From contig NZ_QQAW01000001.1 of assembly GCF_003350405.1 (NCBI RefSeq), positions 620,001-684,000 of the forward strand: DNA of 64,000 bases, given 5' to 3'. Below the pieces are notes generated by a model. It was not told the origin of the DNA. It worked only from the letters and a program-made list of their open reading frames with translations, and searched no databases. The DNA is from Gluconacetobacter liquefaciens. Lineage in GTDB: Bacteria > Pseudomonadota > Alphaproteobacteria > Acetobacterales > Acetobacteraceae. Positions 44,919 to 52,766 of the stretch are shown here, in pieces. The stretch's first letter is position 1. Each line of letters begins with the position of its first letter. The position numbers and the translations under genes are program-made.

Positions 44919-46304
44919 GTGGTGGAAAAGACCGGAATGATCGGCGCGGACGAGATCCGGACCCGTTTCGCACGGGCGATGTCGGACATGTATCGCCAGG
45001 AAGTGCCGCAATATGGCGCGTTGACGGAACTGGTCGCACGGGTGAATGCGCGGGTTCTGCATGATGATCCGGCTTTGAAGGCCCGGCTGGAGGCGACCGG
45101 ATCGCTGGCGCGGCTGGATGTGGAACGGCATGGCGCGATCCGGCTGGGTACGGCGGCGGAACTGGCCACCATGCGCCGGCTGTTCGCCGTGATGGGTATG
45201 GTGCCGGTGGGGTATTACGATCTCTCGGTTGCCGGGATTCCGGTGCATTCCACCGCGTTTCGGCCGGTCGATGACGTGGCGCTGGGCCGTAATCCGTTCC
45301 GCGTCTTTACGTCGCTGCTGCGGCTGGACCTGATTGCGGATGACGGCTTGCGGGCGGAGGCCGAGCGCATTCTGGCGGCGCGGCGGATTTTCACGCCCGG
45401 CGTGCTGGCGCTGATCGGGCAGTGGGAGGAGGAGGGTGGCCTTGCGGACGTGTCGGCGGACCTGTTCGTTCGCGAGGCGTTGGAGACTTTTCGGTGGCAT
45501 CGCGAGGCGACGGTCAGTGCTGCGACCTATCGCCGCCTGCACGATGCACATCGGCTGATCGCGGATGTGGTGTGCTTCAAGGGGCCGCATATCAACCATC
45601 TGACGCCCCGCACGCTGGATATCGATGCGGCGCAGGCTGAAATGCCATCTTATGGCATGCGGGCCAAGGATGTGATCGAAGGACCGCCGCGCCGGGCCTG
45701 CCCGATCCTGCTGCGGCAGACCAGTTTTGCGGCGCTGGAGGAACCGATCCTCTTCCTCGGTGAGGGCCATGCGGGTGAGGATGGATGCCATACCGCCCGT
45801 TTTGGCGAGATCGAGCAGCGCGGCGTGGCCCTGACCCCGAAAGGGCGGGCGCTGTACGACCGCCTGTTGTGCGCCGCGCGGGACGACGGGCCGAAGGATG
45901 TGCCGTATGGGATGCGGCTGGAACGGGCCTTCATGCAGTTTCCCGATACCGAGGACGCTTTGCGCGGCCAGGAACTGGCCTATTTCCGGTACGATCTGGC
46001 GGGCGCCGCCACCCTGCCGCCCGGCTTTTCGGCCGACGCGCCGATCGAAGACATGGTGCGCGCGGGCGTGGTCGTGGCGACCCCGATAACCTACGAGGAT
46101 TTTTTGCCGGTGAGTGCCGCGGGGATTTTCCGCTCCAATCTGGGTGGCGGGGGTGGCGCGGATTATGCGGTGAGCGCCGATCGCGCGGGGTTCGAGACTG
46201 CTCTGGGAGCGGAGGTTCTGGATGAATGCGCGCTGTATGCGGGCCTTCAGAATCGATCCATTACCGATATCCGGGATGCTCTGCGGGGCACGGCGGTTGC
46301 GTGA
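44919..46304 (+). CDS. hglS: 2-oxoadipate dioxygenase/decarboxylase (HglS, DUF1338, YdcJ family)
   Basis: 461-residue iron enzyme that converts 2-oxoadipate to D-2-hydroxyglutarate in lysine catabolism. It matches E. coli YdcJ along most of its length: ADEIRTRFARAMSDMYRQEV, DLSVAGIPVHSTAFRPVDDV (first His ligand), VCFKGPHINHLTPRTLDID (second His), ARFGEIEQRGVALTPKGRAL (Glu ligand), ITYEDFLPVSAAGIFRSNLG. Start is GTG 44919; ATG 44937 is nearly as good. It is followed 42 bp later by amaA and then amaB, so the three form one pathway operon opposite a LysR gene. Confidence 0.9.
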   Translation: MVEKTGMIGADEIRTRFARAMSDMYRQEVPQYGALTELVARVNARVLHDDPALKARLEATGSLARLDVERHGAIRLGTAAELATMRRLFAVMGMVPVGYYDLSVAGIPVHSTAFRPVDDVALGRNPFRVFTSLLRLDLIADDGLRAEAERILAARRIFTPGVLALIGQWEEEGGLADVSADLFVREALETFRWHREATVSAATYRRLHDAHRLIADVVCFKGPHINHLTPRTLDIDAAQAEMPSYGMRAKDVIEGPPRRACPILLRQTSFAALEEPILFLGEGHAGEDGCHTARFGEIEQRGVALTPKGRALYDRLLCAARDDGPKDVPYGMRLERAFMQFPDTEDALRGQELAYFRYDLAGAATLPPGFSADAPIEDMVRAGVVVATPITYEDFLPVSAAGIFRSNLGGGGGADYAVSADRAGFETALGAEVLDECALYAGLQNRSITDIRDALRGTAVA

Positions 46305-46346
46305 GCGGTGGTTGCCGAGGGCATCGGGCAGAGGAAGAGTACGGCG

Positions 46347-47642
46347 ATGAGAAACGATCCGCGTAGCCATGGATTGTGGGAACTGTCTGCGCCGCCCGCG
46401 CCTGCCACCGTGGCGCTGGCCGGGGATGTGGAGGCCGATGTCGCCATTGTCGGTGCGGGTTATACCGGCCTTTCGGCGGCGCTGCATCTGGCTTCGGCCG
46501 GAGTTTCGGTGGTGGTGCTGGAGGCGGAGGAGGTCGGCTTCGGCGGGTCCGGGCGGAATGTCGGGCTGGTCAATGCCGGGCTTTGGGTCATGCCCGAGGA
46601 TGTGATCGACGGGCTGGGGCCGGTGCATGGTCCGCGAATTCTTCGGTTGCTGGGGGATGCGCCTTCCGTGGTGTTCGATCTCGTTGCGCGCCATGGCATT
46701 GCCTGTGAGGCCGAGCATGCCGGCACGCTGCATTGCGGGGTTGGGCGTGGGGGGCTTGCCAGCCTGCGGGAGCGGGCGCGCCAGTGGCGGCGGTTGGGCG
46801 CGCCGGTGCGGCTGCTGGACCCTGGTGAGACGCGGGAGATGGTCGGCAGCGGTGTGTATGAGGGGGCGCTGCTGGATGCACGGGCCGGCACGATCCAGCC
46901 GCTGGCTTATGCGCGCGGTCTGGCGGGGGCGGCATTGGCGGCGGGGGCGCGGATTCATACCGCCAGCCCGGTTGTCTCCGCCCGGCAGGAGGGCGGTTGG
47001 TGGCGGTTGCGAACCGAGGCGGGCAGTGTGCGCGCGCCGAAGGTGATCGTGGCGACCAACGCTTATACGCATGGCGATGTCGGTGGATTGTGGCCCGAGA
47101 TCAGGGCGGAGCTGATTCATCTGCCTTATTTCAATATTGCCACTGTGCCGCTGGATGCGGCGCAATTGCGTTCCGTGCTGCCGAAGAGGCAAGGGGCGTG
47201 GGATACGAAGGAGGTGCTGACGTCCTTCCGGCTTGATCGGGCAGGGCGTCTGGTGATCGGCAGCGTGGGGGCGTTGCGGGGGACGGGGTTGGCTGTGCAT
47301 CGGCAGTGGGCTGCGCGCGCGCTCGCGCGGATCTATCCGCAGCTTGTGGGCATCGGGTTCGAGAGTGAATGGTTCGGCAGCATCGGCATGACGGTCGATG
47401 ACCTGCCGCGCCTGCATCTGTTAGCGGAGAATGTCGTATCCATCAGCGGTTATAACGGACGGGGCATTGCACCGGGCACGGTGTTTGGCCGCGTGCTGGC
47501 GGATTTCGCGCGGGGCGTGGTATCCGAGGCTGAATTGCCGTTGCCGCTGACCCGGGCGGTTCCGGCTCGTGCCCGGCGGGCGCGGGAGGCGATGTATGAA
47601 TATGGCTCGGCCGCCGTGCATCTTGTGACGGCGCGACTGTAG
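46347..47642 (+). CDS. amaA: L-pipecolate oxidase-like FAD oxidoreductase (AmaA type)
   Basis: 431-residue DAO-family flavoprotein. FAD fold ADVAIVGAGYTGLSAALHLA with VVLEAEEVGFGGSGRNVGLV, the later KVIVATNAYTHGDVGGLWPE and C-terminal ISGYNGRGIAPGTVFGRVLA are as in the pipecolate oxidase/gamma-glutamylputrescine oxidase group. In Pseudomonas putida AmaA oxidises L-pipecolate to piperideine-6-carboxylate. The neighbours (HglS before, AASA dehydrogenase after) make that function the best guess. ATG 46347 follows AGAGGAAGAG. Confidence 0.85.
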   Translation: MRNDPRSHGLWELSAPPAPATVALAGDVEADVAIVGAGYTGLSAALHLASAGVSVVVLEAEEVGFGGSGRNVGLVNAGLWVMPEDVIDGLGPVHGPRILRLLGDAPSVVFDLVARHGIACEAEHAGTLHCGVGRGGLASLRERARQWRRLGAPVRLLDPGETREMVGSGVYEGALLDARAGTIQPLAYARGLAGAALAAGARIHTASPVVSARQEGGWWRLRTEAGSVRAPKVIVATNAYTHGDVGGLWPEIRAELIHLPYFNIATVPLDAAQLRSVLPKRQGAWDTKEVLTSFRLDRAGRLVIGSVGALRGTGLAVHRQWAARALARIYPQLVGIGFESEWFGSIGMTVDDLPRLHLLAENVVSISGYNGRGIAPGTVFGRVLADFARGVVSEAELPLPLTRAVPARARRAREAMYEYGSAAVHLVTARL

Positions 47643-47648
47643 GGGAAG

Positions 47649-47743
47649 AAAAAACTTTTATCGGTTTAGGAATATCGTGCGTGCTCTGCACAAGGTTCCT
47701 GAACGAATCAAAAGTTTTTTGGTTCTTTTTTTCAAAAAAGAAC
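47649..47743. repeat. Nested AT-rich inverted repeats between amaA and amaB
   Basis: AAAAAACTTTT (47649-47659) is an exact inverted match of AAAAGTTTTTT (47710-47720). Directly after it GTTCTTTTTT-TC-AAAAAAGAAC (47722-47743) is a perfect 10-bp hairpin related to the one at 36720-36752. Together they may terminate or attenuate between amaA and amaB, or represent an intergenic repeat family. Confidence 0.6.
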
Positions 47744-47780
47744 AGAGATCAGACGCATGAAGAGAGAAAGCGGAGAGACG

Positions 47781-49301
47781 ATGACAAACCTGATAGCTTC
47801 CGAGGTGCACGACCTGCTGGTGGGTCTGGGCGTGCCGGCCGCGCGGTTTATGGGTGGGACGCTGGCCGTGCGTTCGCCGGTGACCGGTGAGGAGATTGCG
47901 CGGGTGGTCGAGACGACGGCGGATGACGCGCGCCGTACCATCGGCGCGGCAGCGGAGGCTTTCAAGGCCTGGCGGCGGGTGCCTGCGCCGCGTCGTGGCG
48001 AACTGGTGCGTCTTCTGGGTGAGGAATTGCGGGCTAACAAGGTGGCGCTGGGCCGGCTGGTGACGCTGGAAGTGGGCAAGGTCGTGTCCGAGGGGCTCGG
48101 CGAGGTCCAGGAAATGATCGATATCTGCGATTTCGCGGTTGGGCTGTCGCGGCAGCTTTATGGCCTGACGATCCAGTCGGAGCGGCCGGATCACCGACTG
48201 ACGGAACAGTGGCATCCGGCGGGCGTGGTCGGGGTGATTTCGGCGTTCAATTTTCCTGTGGCGGTGTGGTCGTGGAACGCGGCGCTGGCGTTTGTCTGCG
48301 GCGACCCGGTGGTGTGGAAGCCGTCGGAGAAAACGCCGCTGACCGCGTTGGCGGTACAGGCTCTGTTCGAGCGTGCGGTGGCGCGGTTTGGTGACGACGC
48401 GCCGGCCGATCTCGGCACGCTGCTGATTGGCGGCCGGGAGATCGGTGAATTGCTGGTGGAGGATGCGCGGGTGCCGGTGGTTTCGGCGACCGGGTCGACC
48501 CGTATGGGGCGCGTTGTCGGCGAGCGGGTGGCGCGGCGCTTCGGCAAGTCGATCCTGGAACTGGGTGGGAACAATGCTTCGATCGTTACGCCGTCGGCCG
48601 ATCTGGAACTGACGCTCCGCGCCGTGGCGTTTGGTGCGATGGGTACGGCGGGGCAGCGCTGCACCACGTTGCGCCGGCTGATCGTGCATGAAAGCGTCTA
48701 TGACGCGCTGGTGCCGCGCCTGGCACAGGTTTATCAGCGCATTTCCGTTGGGAGCCCGATTGAGAGTGACGCGCTGGTGGGGCCGTTGATCGACGGGGCC
48801 GCGTTCGAGGCGATGCAGGCCAGCCTGCGTGATGCGGCGGCACATGGCGGCATCGTACATGGTGGCGAGCGGGTCGATGTGAACGGGAGCGAGTCGTTCT
48901 ATGCGCGTCCCGCGCTGGTGGAAATGCCGGGGCAGGTTGGGCCTGTACGTGAGGAAACCTTTGCGCCAATTCTGTATGTTCTGAAATATCGTGACCTGGA
49001 GGATGCCATCGCGTTGCAGAACGACGTGCCGCAGGGGCTGTCTTCCTCCATCTTCGGCAATGACCTGCGGGAGATCGAGCAGTTCCTTTCTGGCGCGGGG
49101 TCGGATTGCGGGATTGCGAACGTCAATATGGGGCCGTCCGGTGCGGAAATCGGTGGCGCCTTTGGTGGCGAGAAGGAGACCGGTGGTGGCCGGGAATCCG
49201 GATCGGATGCCTGGCGGGCCTATATGCGGCGGCAGACAAATGCGATCAATTATGGCCGCACGCTGCCTCTGGCGCAGGGCGTTACGTTCGATATCGGTTG
49301 A
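47781..49301 (+). CDS. amaB: L-aminoadipate-semialdehyde/piperideine-6-carboxylate dehydrogenase (ALDH7 type)
   Basis: 506-residue NAD-dependent aldehyde dehydrogenase of the antiquitin/AmaB group. WHPAGVVGVISAFNFPVAVW, SATGSTRMGRVVGERVARRF, catalytic Glu in LELGGNNASIV, catalytic Cys in GTAGQRCTTLRRLIVHESVY, and GPSGAEIGGAFGGEKETGGG near the end, all typical of ALDH7A1-like AASA dehydrogenases. ATG 47781 lies behind CGGAGAGACG; ATG 47757 is an alternative. Product is 2-aminoadipate, which after transamination becomes the HglS substrate. A CGGGGC-GAAA-GCCCCG hairpin follows the stop. Confidence 0.92.
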   Translation: MTNLIASEVHDLLVGLGVPAARFMGGTLAVRSPVTGEEIARVVETTADDARRTIGAAAEAFKAWRRVPAPRRGELVRLLGEELRANKVALGRLVTLEVGKVVSEGLGEVQEMIDICDFAVGLSRQLYGLTIQSERPDHRLTEQWHPAGVVGVISAFNFPVAVWSWNAALAFVCGDPVVWKPSEKTPLTALAVQALFERAVARFGDDAPADLGTLLIGGREIGELLVEDARVPVVSATGSTRMGRVVGERVARRFGKSILELGGNNASIVTPSADLELTLRAVAFGAMGTAGQRCTTLRRLIVHESVYDALVPRLAQVYQRISVGSPIESDALVGPLIDGAAFEAMQASLRDAAAHGGIVHGGERVDVNGSESFYARPALVEMPGQVGPVREETFAPILYVLKYRDLEDAIALQNDVPQGLSSSIFGNDLREIEQFLSGAGSDCGIANVNMGPSGAEIGGAFGGEKETGGGRESGSDAWRAYMRRQTNAINYGRTLPLAQGVTFDIG

Positions 49302-49311
49302 TGGGGTGGGG

Positions 49312-49327
49312 CGGGGCGAAAGCCCCG
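49312..49327 (+). terminator. GAAA-loop hairpin after amaB
   Basis: CGGGGC-GAAA-GCCCCG, a perfect 6-bp stem, extended by outer GTGG/CCAC pairs, lies 10 bp after the amaB stop. No T-run follows, so it may stabilise the 3' end rather than terminate alone. Confidence 0.5.
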
Positions 49328-49557
49328 ACCACTTGTGTGGGGTGAAAGCAATGACGGCAGTTATGGGGCGGGAAGCTAAAGTCCGCTATCTGCGCTTGAA
49401 CGTAAAATAGCAGACGTTCTTATTCATCTAAACTGTATGTCGAACGATGTGAAAACCTTCGTCTGGTGTGGGCAGCGTGAAACCTTGAGAATGTAACGTT
49501 GCCGTTGATAATCTCACTGCACGATCCAGAGCAATTCAACCGTATGAAAGCCATTGA

Positions 49558-50327
49558 ATGTTTGACACAGGGAAGTTTGTATCCGTTGGCGATATAAATT
49601 TGTTCGTCTCTGAAGCCGGGAACCCAAAAGGAAGAGTTATAGTCCTGCTTCATGGAGGCTTGCAGAGCCGTCTCGATTTCATCCCACTCGCAAAGCATCT
49701 CTCAGAAGATTACAGGCTGATTGCTATTGATACGCGTGGGCATGGTCGATCCGGTATCGGGACCGCCCCTCTGACATATCGACAGCTTCAGGATGATTTT
49801 ACCGTGGTTCTTACCACGATGGGGCTGCAAAAATCCGGTATAATTGGATATAGTGACGGTGGCATTGTCGCTTTGCGGCTGGCTGCATCGCGTGCCGTAC
49901 AACCGGAGTTCGTCATAGCGTCGGCGCGCATTGGGTGTTGCCGGAAAATGATCCGGCCCGGCAGATTTATCAGACGATCACTCTTGAAAAATGGCGTGCG
50001 ATGTTCGGGAATCAAATATCGGTCTACAACACGGAAAATCCCGACTCGGATTTCGGCAAGCTATTCACGGCGGCGACGCAGATGTGGCTCGGCTGCGATG
50101 AAGATGCCTATCCCGCCGCGTCTGTAAAAAACATTCGGTGCCCTCTGCTCGTAGTGCATGGTGACGACGATATGCTGGTGTCGCGGCAACAGGCCTTCGA
50201 CCTTGCTGAGCAGGTCAAAGGTGCCAGGTTACTTAACCTGCCCTTCGCTAAACACTCGCTACTTGAAGACATGCCTGAGAGTGTTCTTCCCTTCTTACAG
50301 GATTTCATCACGCGCGTTACAATCTGA
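49558..50327 (+). pseudogene. Alpha/beta-hydrolase gene with one frameshift
   Basis: Two overlapping frames together encode one complete hydrolase. The first carries VIVLLHGGLQSRLDFIPLAK, AIDTRGHGRSG and the nucleophile elbow IGYSDGGIVAL; after codon FVIAS (near 49921) a single missing base shifts frame, and the second frame continues AHWVLPENDPARQIY, LLVVHGDDDMLVSRQ (acid) and LPFAKHSLLED (His). With one base restored the protein would be about 256 residues with a full triad. GC content is visibly lower than in the neighbours, so it was probably acquired. Either a recent pseudogene or a sequencing error. Confidence 0.8.
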
Positions 50328-50428
50328 AGGCTATGCAGTTTTATGTCCCGTCATAGCAATCCCTTTCTGATTCCCCAATGTCTGCCATGCGGGCAAGAGA
50401 TGTCGTAATGGACAGGGTGCTCGTGTGC

Positions 50429-50866
50429 TCAGAGTTCATCCCTCTTCATTGCCGCCAATGCCCGTCGTGTCGCCTCGGTCAGCGGGGTGGGCATGGCTTT
50501 GAGGGGGAACCAGCCCCAGTCGGCCAGGGCGTGAGGTTCCCGGATGGCGGGGGTGCCGGCCTGGATGGTGGCCAGGAAGACGGGGGCGACCCAGTGCGTG
50601 GCACGGGGGCGGTCGATCTGGTCGACGACGCAGAGCAGGCGGGTGAGGGCGATGGTGATGCCGAGTTCTTCGGCGATCTCGCGCGTGGTGGCCTCGGCGA
50701 GCGTCTCGTATGGGTCCAGTTTGCCGCCGGGGAGGCCCCAGTGGCCGGATTCCGGATCTCGGCGGCGGAGGACCAACAGCAATCTGCCGTCCTTTAGGAT
50801 GGCGGCCCCGCAGCCGACGCGGGGGGGGAGGAGCGGGGGGCGTGCTGGCTGACATGGGGGCAGCAT
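50429..50866 (-). CDS. Nudix hydrolase (MutT/ADP-ribose pyrophosphatase-like)
   Basis: 145-residue Nudix protein. The complete Nudix box GX5EX7REUXEEXGU is present (GGKLDPYETLAEATTREIAE then ELGI), preceded by VGCGAAILKDGRLLLVLRRR and SGHWGLPGG. Likely hydrolyses a nucleoside diphosphate derivative; the exact substrate cannot be told. ATG 50866 chosen because the long frame upstream shows no domain and overlaps a promoter region. Confidence 0.9.
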   Translation of the reverse strand: MLPPCQPARPPLLPPRVGCGAAILKDGRLLLVLRRRDPESGHWGLPGGKLDPYETLAEATTREIAEELGITIALTRLLCVVDQIDRPRATHWVAPVFLATIQAGTPAIREPHALADWGWFPLKAMPTPLTEATRRALAAMKRDEL

Positions 50867-51049
50867 AACCGAACGGGCGGGGCATGCCACGGGGTGGGTG
50901 ATCGGTGCAAAATGTGGAAACGATCTGTTTCCGGCATTTTTATTATTGGATGGGGGGACATCCGTTATGTCTGGATGGAGCGGAATGGTTCGGGCCGGTG
51001 TGGCCTGGGCGTTCGGTGTGGATTTGTTCAGATTTCGGAGTTCGTTCCC

Positions 51050-51658
51050 ATGACGCGTAGTGCCTCTTCGCTTTTCGCCGTCCTGGCCCTTGCCGCCAGC
51101 CTTCCCCTCGCCGCCCAGGCGGCGACCAGTCCGGCCGAGGTGCAGGCGGGGCATTATGCGGTCGAGCCCGGTCATACCCAGGTCGGTTTCTCGGTGCTGC
51201 ATTTCGGCTTCACCAATTACACGGGCGTGTTTTCCAACGTCTCCGGGACGCTGGAACTGAATGTGAAGAACCCGGCTGCGTCCAGCCTGTCGGTGACGAT
51301 CCCTGTCGCTTCGGTGCAGACCACCAGCGATGTGCTAAATGGTGAGTTGAAGGGGCCGGAATGGTTCGATGCCGGTAAATTCCCCGATGCCACCTTCGTT
51401 TCGACCAGTGTGAAGCTGACTGGCAAGGCCGATGCCGTGGTGGCCGGGAACCTGACGATCCATGGCGTGACGAAGCCCGAGACGCTGAAGGTGCATTTCA
51501 TCGGTGCCGGCGTGAACCCGCTCGACAAGAAATACACGACCGGTTTCGAGGCGACCGGCACGATCAAGCGCAGCGATTTCGGCGTGAGCAAATATGTGCC
51601 CTATGTCAGCGACGAAGTGGCCCTGCGTATTGCCGGTGCCTTCGAAAAGCAGGACTGA
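51050..51658 (+). CDS. yceI: YceI-family periplasmic lipid-binding protein
   Basis: 202-residue exported lipocalin-like protein. Signal peptide RSASSLFAVLALAASLPLAA (cleaved near QAA), then the YceI domain: YAVEPGHTQVGFSVLHFGFT, GTLELNVKNPAASSLSVTIP, LKGPEWFDAGKFPDATFVST, GNLTIHGVTKPETLKVHFIG, TGTIKRSDFGVSKYVPYVSD. Family members bind polyisoprenoids. Start ATG 51050 behind CGGAG. Single-gene unit. Confidence 0.95.
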   Translation: MTRSASSLFAVLALAASLPLAAQAATSPAEVQAGHYAVEPGHTQVGFSVLHFGFTNYTGVFSNVSGTLELNVKNPAASSLSVTIPVASVQTTSDVLNGELKGPEWFDAGKFPDATFVSTSVKLTGKADAVVAGNLTIHGVTKPETLKVHFIGAGVNPLDKKYTTGFEATGTIKRSDFGVSKYVPYVSDEVALRIAGAFEKQD

Positions 51659-51823
51659 CAGCCGTGAGCGCCGCGATCGTCCTGCTCAGGGCGATCGCGG
51701 TGGATGGTTCTTCTGGCCGCGTCCGAGATGTTCGATCATTGCGTGAAGGGAAATCCGGAGATCGTCAGGTTGCGCTCTTTTGCGTAGGATGGCTTTTCCC
51801 GAGCCGGACAAAGGATATCAGGC

Positions 51824-52009
51824 ATGCGGCGGCATGACGAACGTGACCATTTTTCGGAAATCAGTATGCTTCTGTCCGAAATCCAGTCGGATGTGGAGCA
51901 GTTGAACAGTCGGGCGCAGTCCATGCCGCAGACGCCCGAGACCTTGCGTGAGGGGATTGCCGCGCTGGCCGACAAAATCGATGCCCTGTGTGACTTGAGC
52001 CGCAGATAG
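51824..52009 (+). CDS. Small hypothetical helical protein
   Basis: 61-residue acidic protein, not recognised. It starts at ATG 51824 behind AAAGGATATCAGG, a good ribosome-binding site, and reads as two amphipathic helices (SEISMLLSEIQSDVEQLNSR; LREGIAALADKIDALCDLSR). No signal peptide or membrane segment. It lies alone between yceI and a convergent tetR gene. The strong start signal and helical periodicity favour a real gene. Confidence 0.55.
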   Translation: MRRHDERDHFSEISMLLSEIQSDVEQLNSRAQSMPQTPETLREGIAALADKIDALCDLSRR

Positions 52010-52028
52010 AGGATGGCGGGCCGCCCGG

Positions 52029-52628
52029 TTATCGCGGCCCGCACTGTGCCTCGATCAGCAAGCGGGCGCAGTCGCCCACCCGCGCCGCCGGGCCTGGCGG
52101 CGGGAAAGCCTGACCCACGACATAGGCGCCTTCCATCAGCAGGATTAGACCGTCGGCAAGCTGGTCGGGATCGGTAGCCCCCATCTGGTGGGCGCGTTCG
52201 ACCAGCCAGTCGCGTACCTGATGCTTCAGACGCGCGGCTTCTTGCCTCACCGGGTGCGTGCGGTCGGGATAGTCGAGAATGGCGTTGGTGAGCGCACAGC
52301 CACGATAGTCGGGAGCGGCTGAACGCTCTGCCAGCCCTTCGAAATAGGCCAGGAGCTGCGCGCGCGGGTCTTCGGGGTGGGCGGCGCGGACAAGGGCGAT
52401 CCGGTCCCAGAAACAGTCCTGGTAGTCGGCGAGAAAGGCGGTGGCCAAGCCGTCCTTGGAGTGGAAGGCCCGGTAGAGCGACGGTTTGGTGACGCCCGCA
52501 TTCTGCACGATCTCCTCTACGCCGACGGCCCTTATCCCCTGCCGGTAGAACAGGTCGCGGGCCGACTGGCGGATCCGGTCGGCGGCGGTGGGGCGTCGGG
52601 AAGGGGAAGGGGAAGGGGGAATGGACAT
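52029..52628 (-). CDS. TetR-family repressor of the divergent MFS gene
   Basis: 199-residue regulator: HTH TAADRIRQSARDLFYRQGIR and GVEEIVQNAGVTKPSLYRAF (residues about 13-56), then SKDGLATAFLADYQDCFWDR and a C-terminal TetR_C-like domain with GCALTNAILDYPDRTHPV. N-terminal SPSPSRRP tail. Divergent from the MFS gene at 52767 across 138 bp that contains two perfect palindromes, so it almost certainly represses that exporter and itself. Confidence 0.92.
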   Translation of the reverse strand: MSIPPSPSPSRRPTAADRIRQSARDLFYRQGIRAVGVEEIVQNAGVTKPSLYRAFHSKDGLATAFLADYQDCFWDRIALVRAAHPEDPRAQLLAYFEGLAERSAAPDYRGCALTNAILDYPDRTHPVRQEAARLKHQVRDWLVERAHQMGATDPDQLADGLILLMEGAYVVGQAFPPPGPAARVGDCARLLIEAQCGPR

Positions 52629-52641
52629 GCACGAAACCCGC

Positions 52642-52669
52642 TTGACGATGTTACCGATCGGTACATAAC
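52642..52669 (+). promoter_or_regulatory. Promoter-overlapping TetR operator 1
   Basis: TACCGATCGGTA (52652-52663) is a perfect 12-bp palindrome located between a TTGACG -35-like box (52642-52647) and a CATAAC -10-like box (52664-52669). Bound repressor would block polymerase for the MFS gene. Confidence 0.65.
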
Positions 52670-52749
52670 GTGGCGTGGCCCTGGAGGCTGCTGCCGAAGC
52701 GCCGAGGATGCGTGGACGGGGCGCGCGGGGCTTTGGCAACAGCAGCAGA

Positions 52750-52763
52750 ACTGACCGGTCAGT
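52750..52763 (+). promoter_or_regulatory. TetR operator 2 before the MFS gene
   Basis: ACTGACCGGTCAGT is a perfect 14-bp palindrome ending 3 bp before the MFS start codon. It shares ACCGxxCGGT spacing with operator 1 only partly, so it could be a second site for the same TetR. Confidence 0.6.
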
Positions 52764-52766
52764 GAT

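Noticed and set aside
44826-47417. 863-codon minus-strand frame opposite hglS and amaA
   Set aside because: Composition is the antisense of two clear enzymes (rich in Arg, His, Gln, Pro) and no motif was found.
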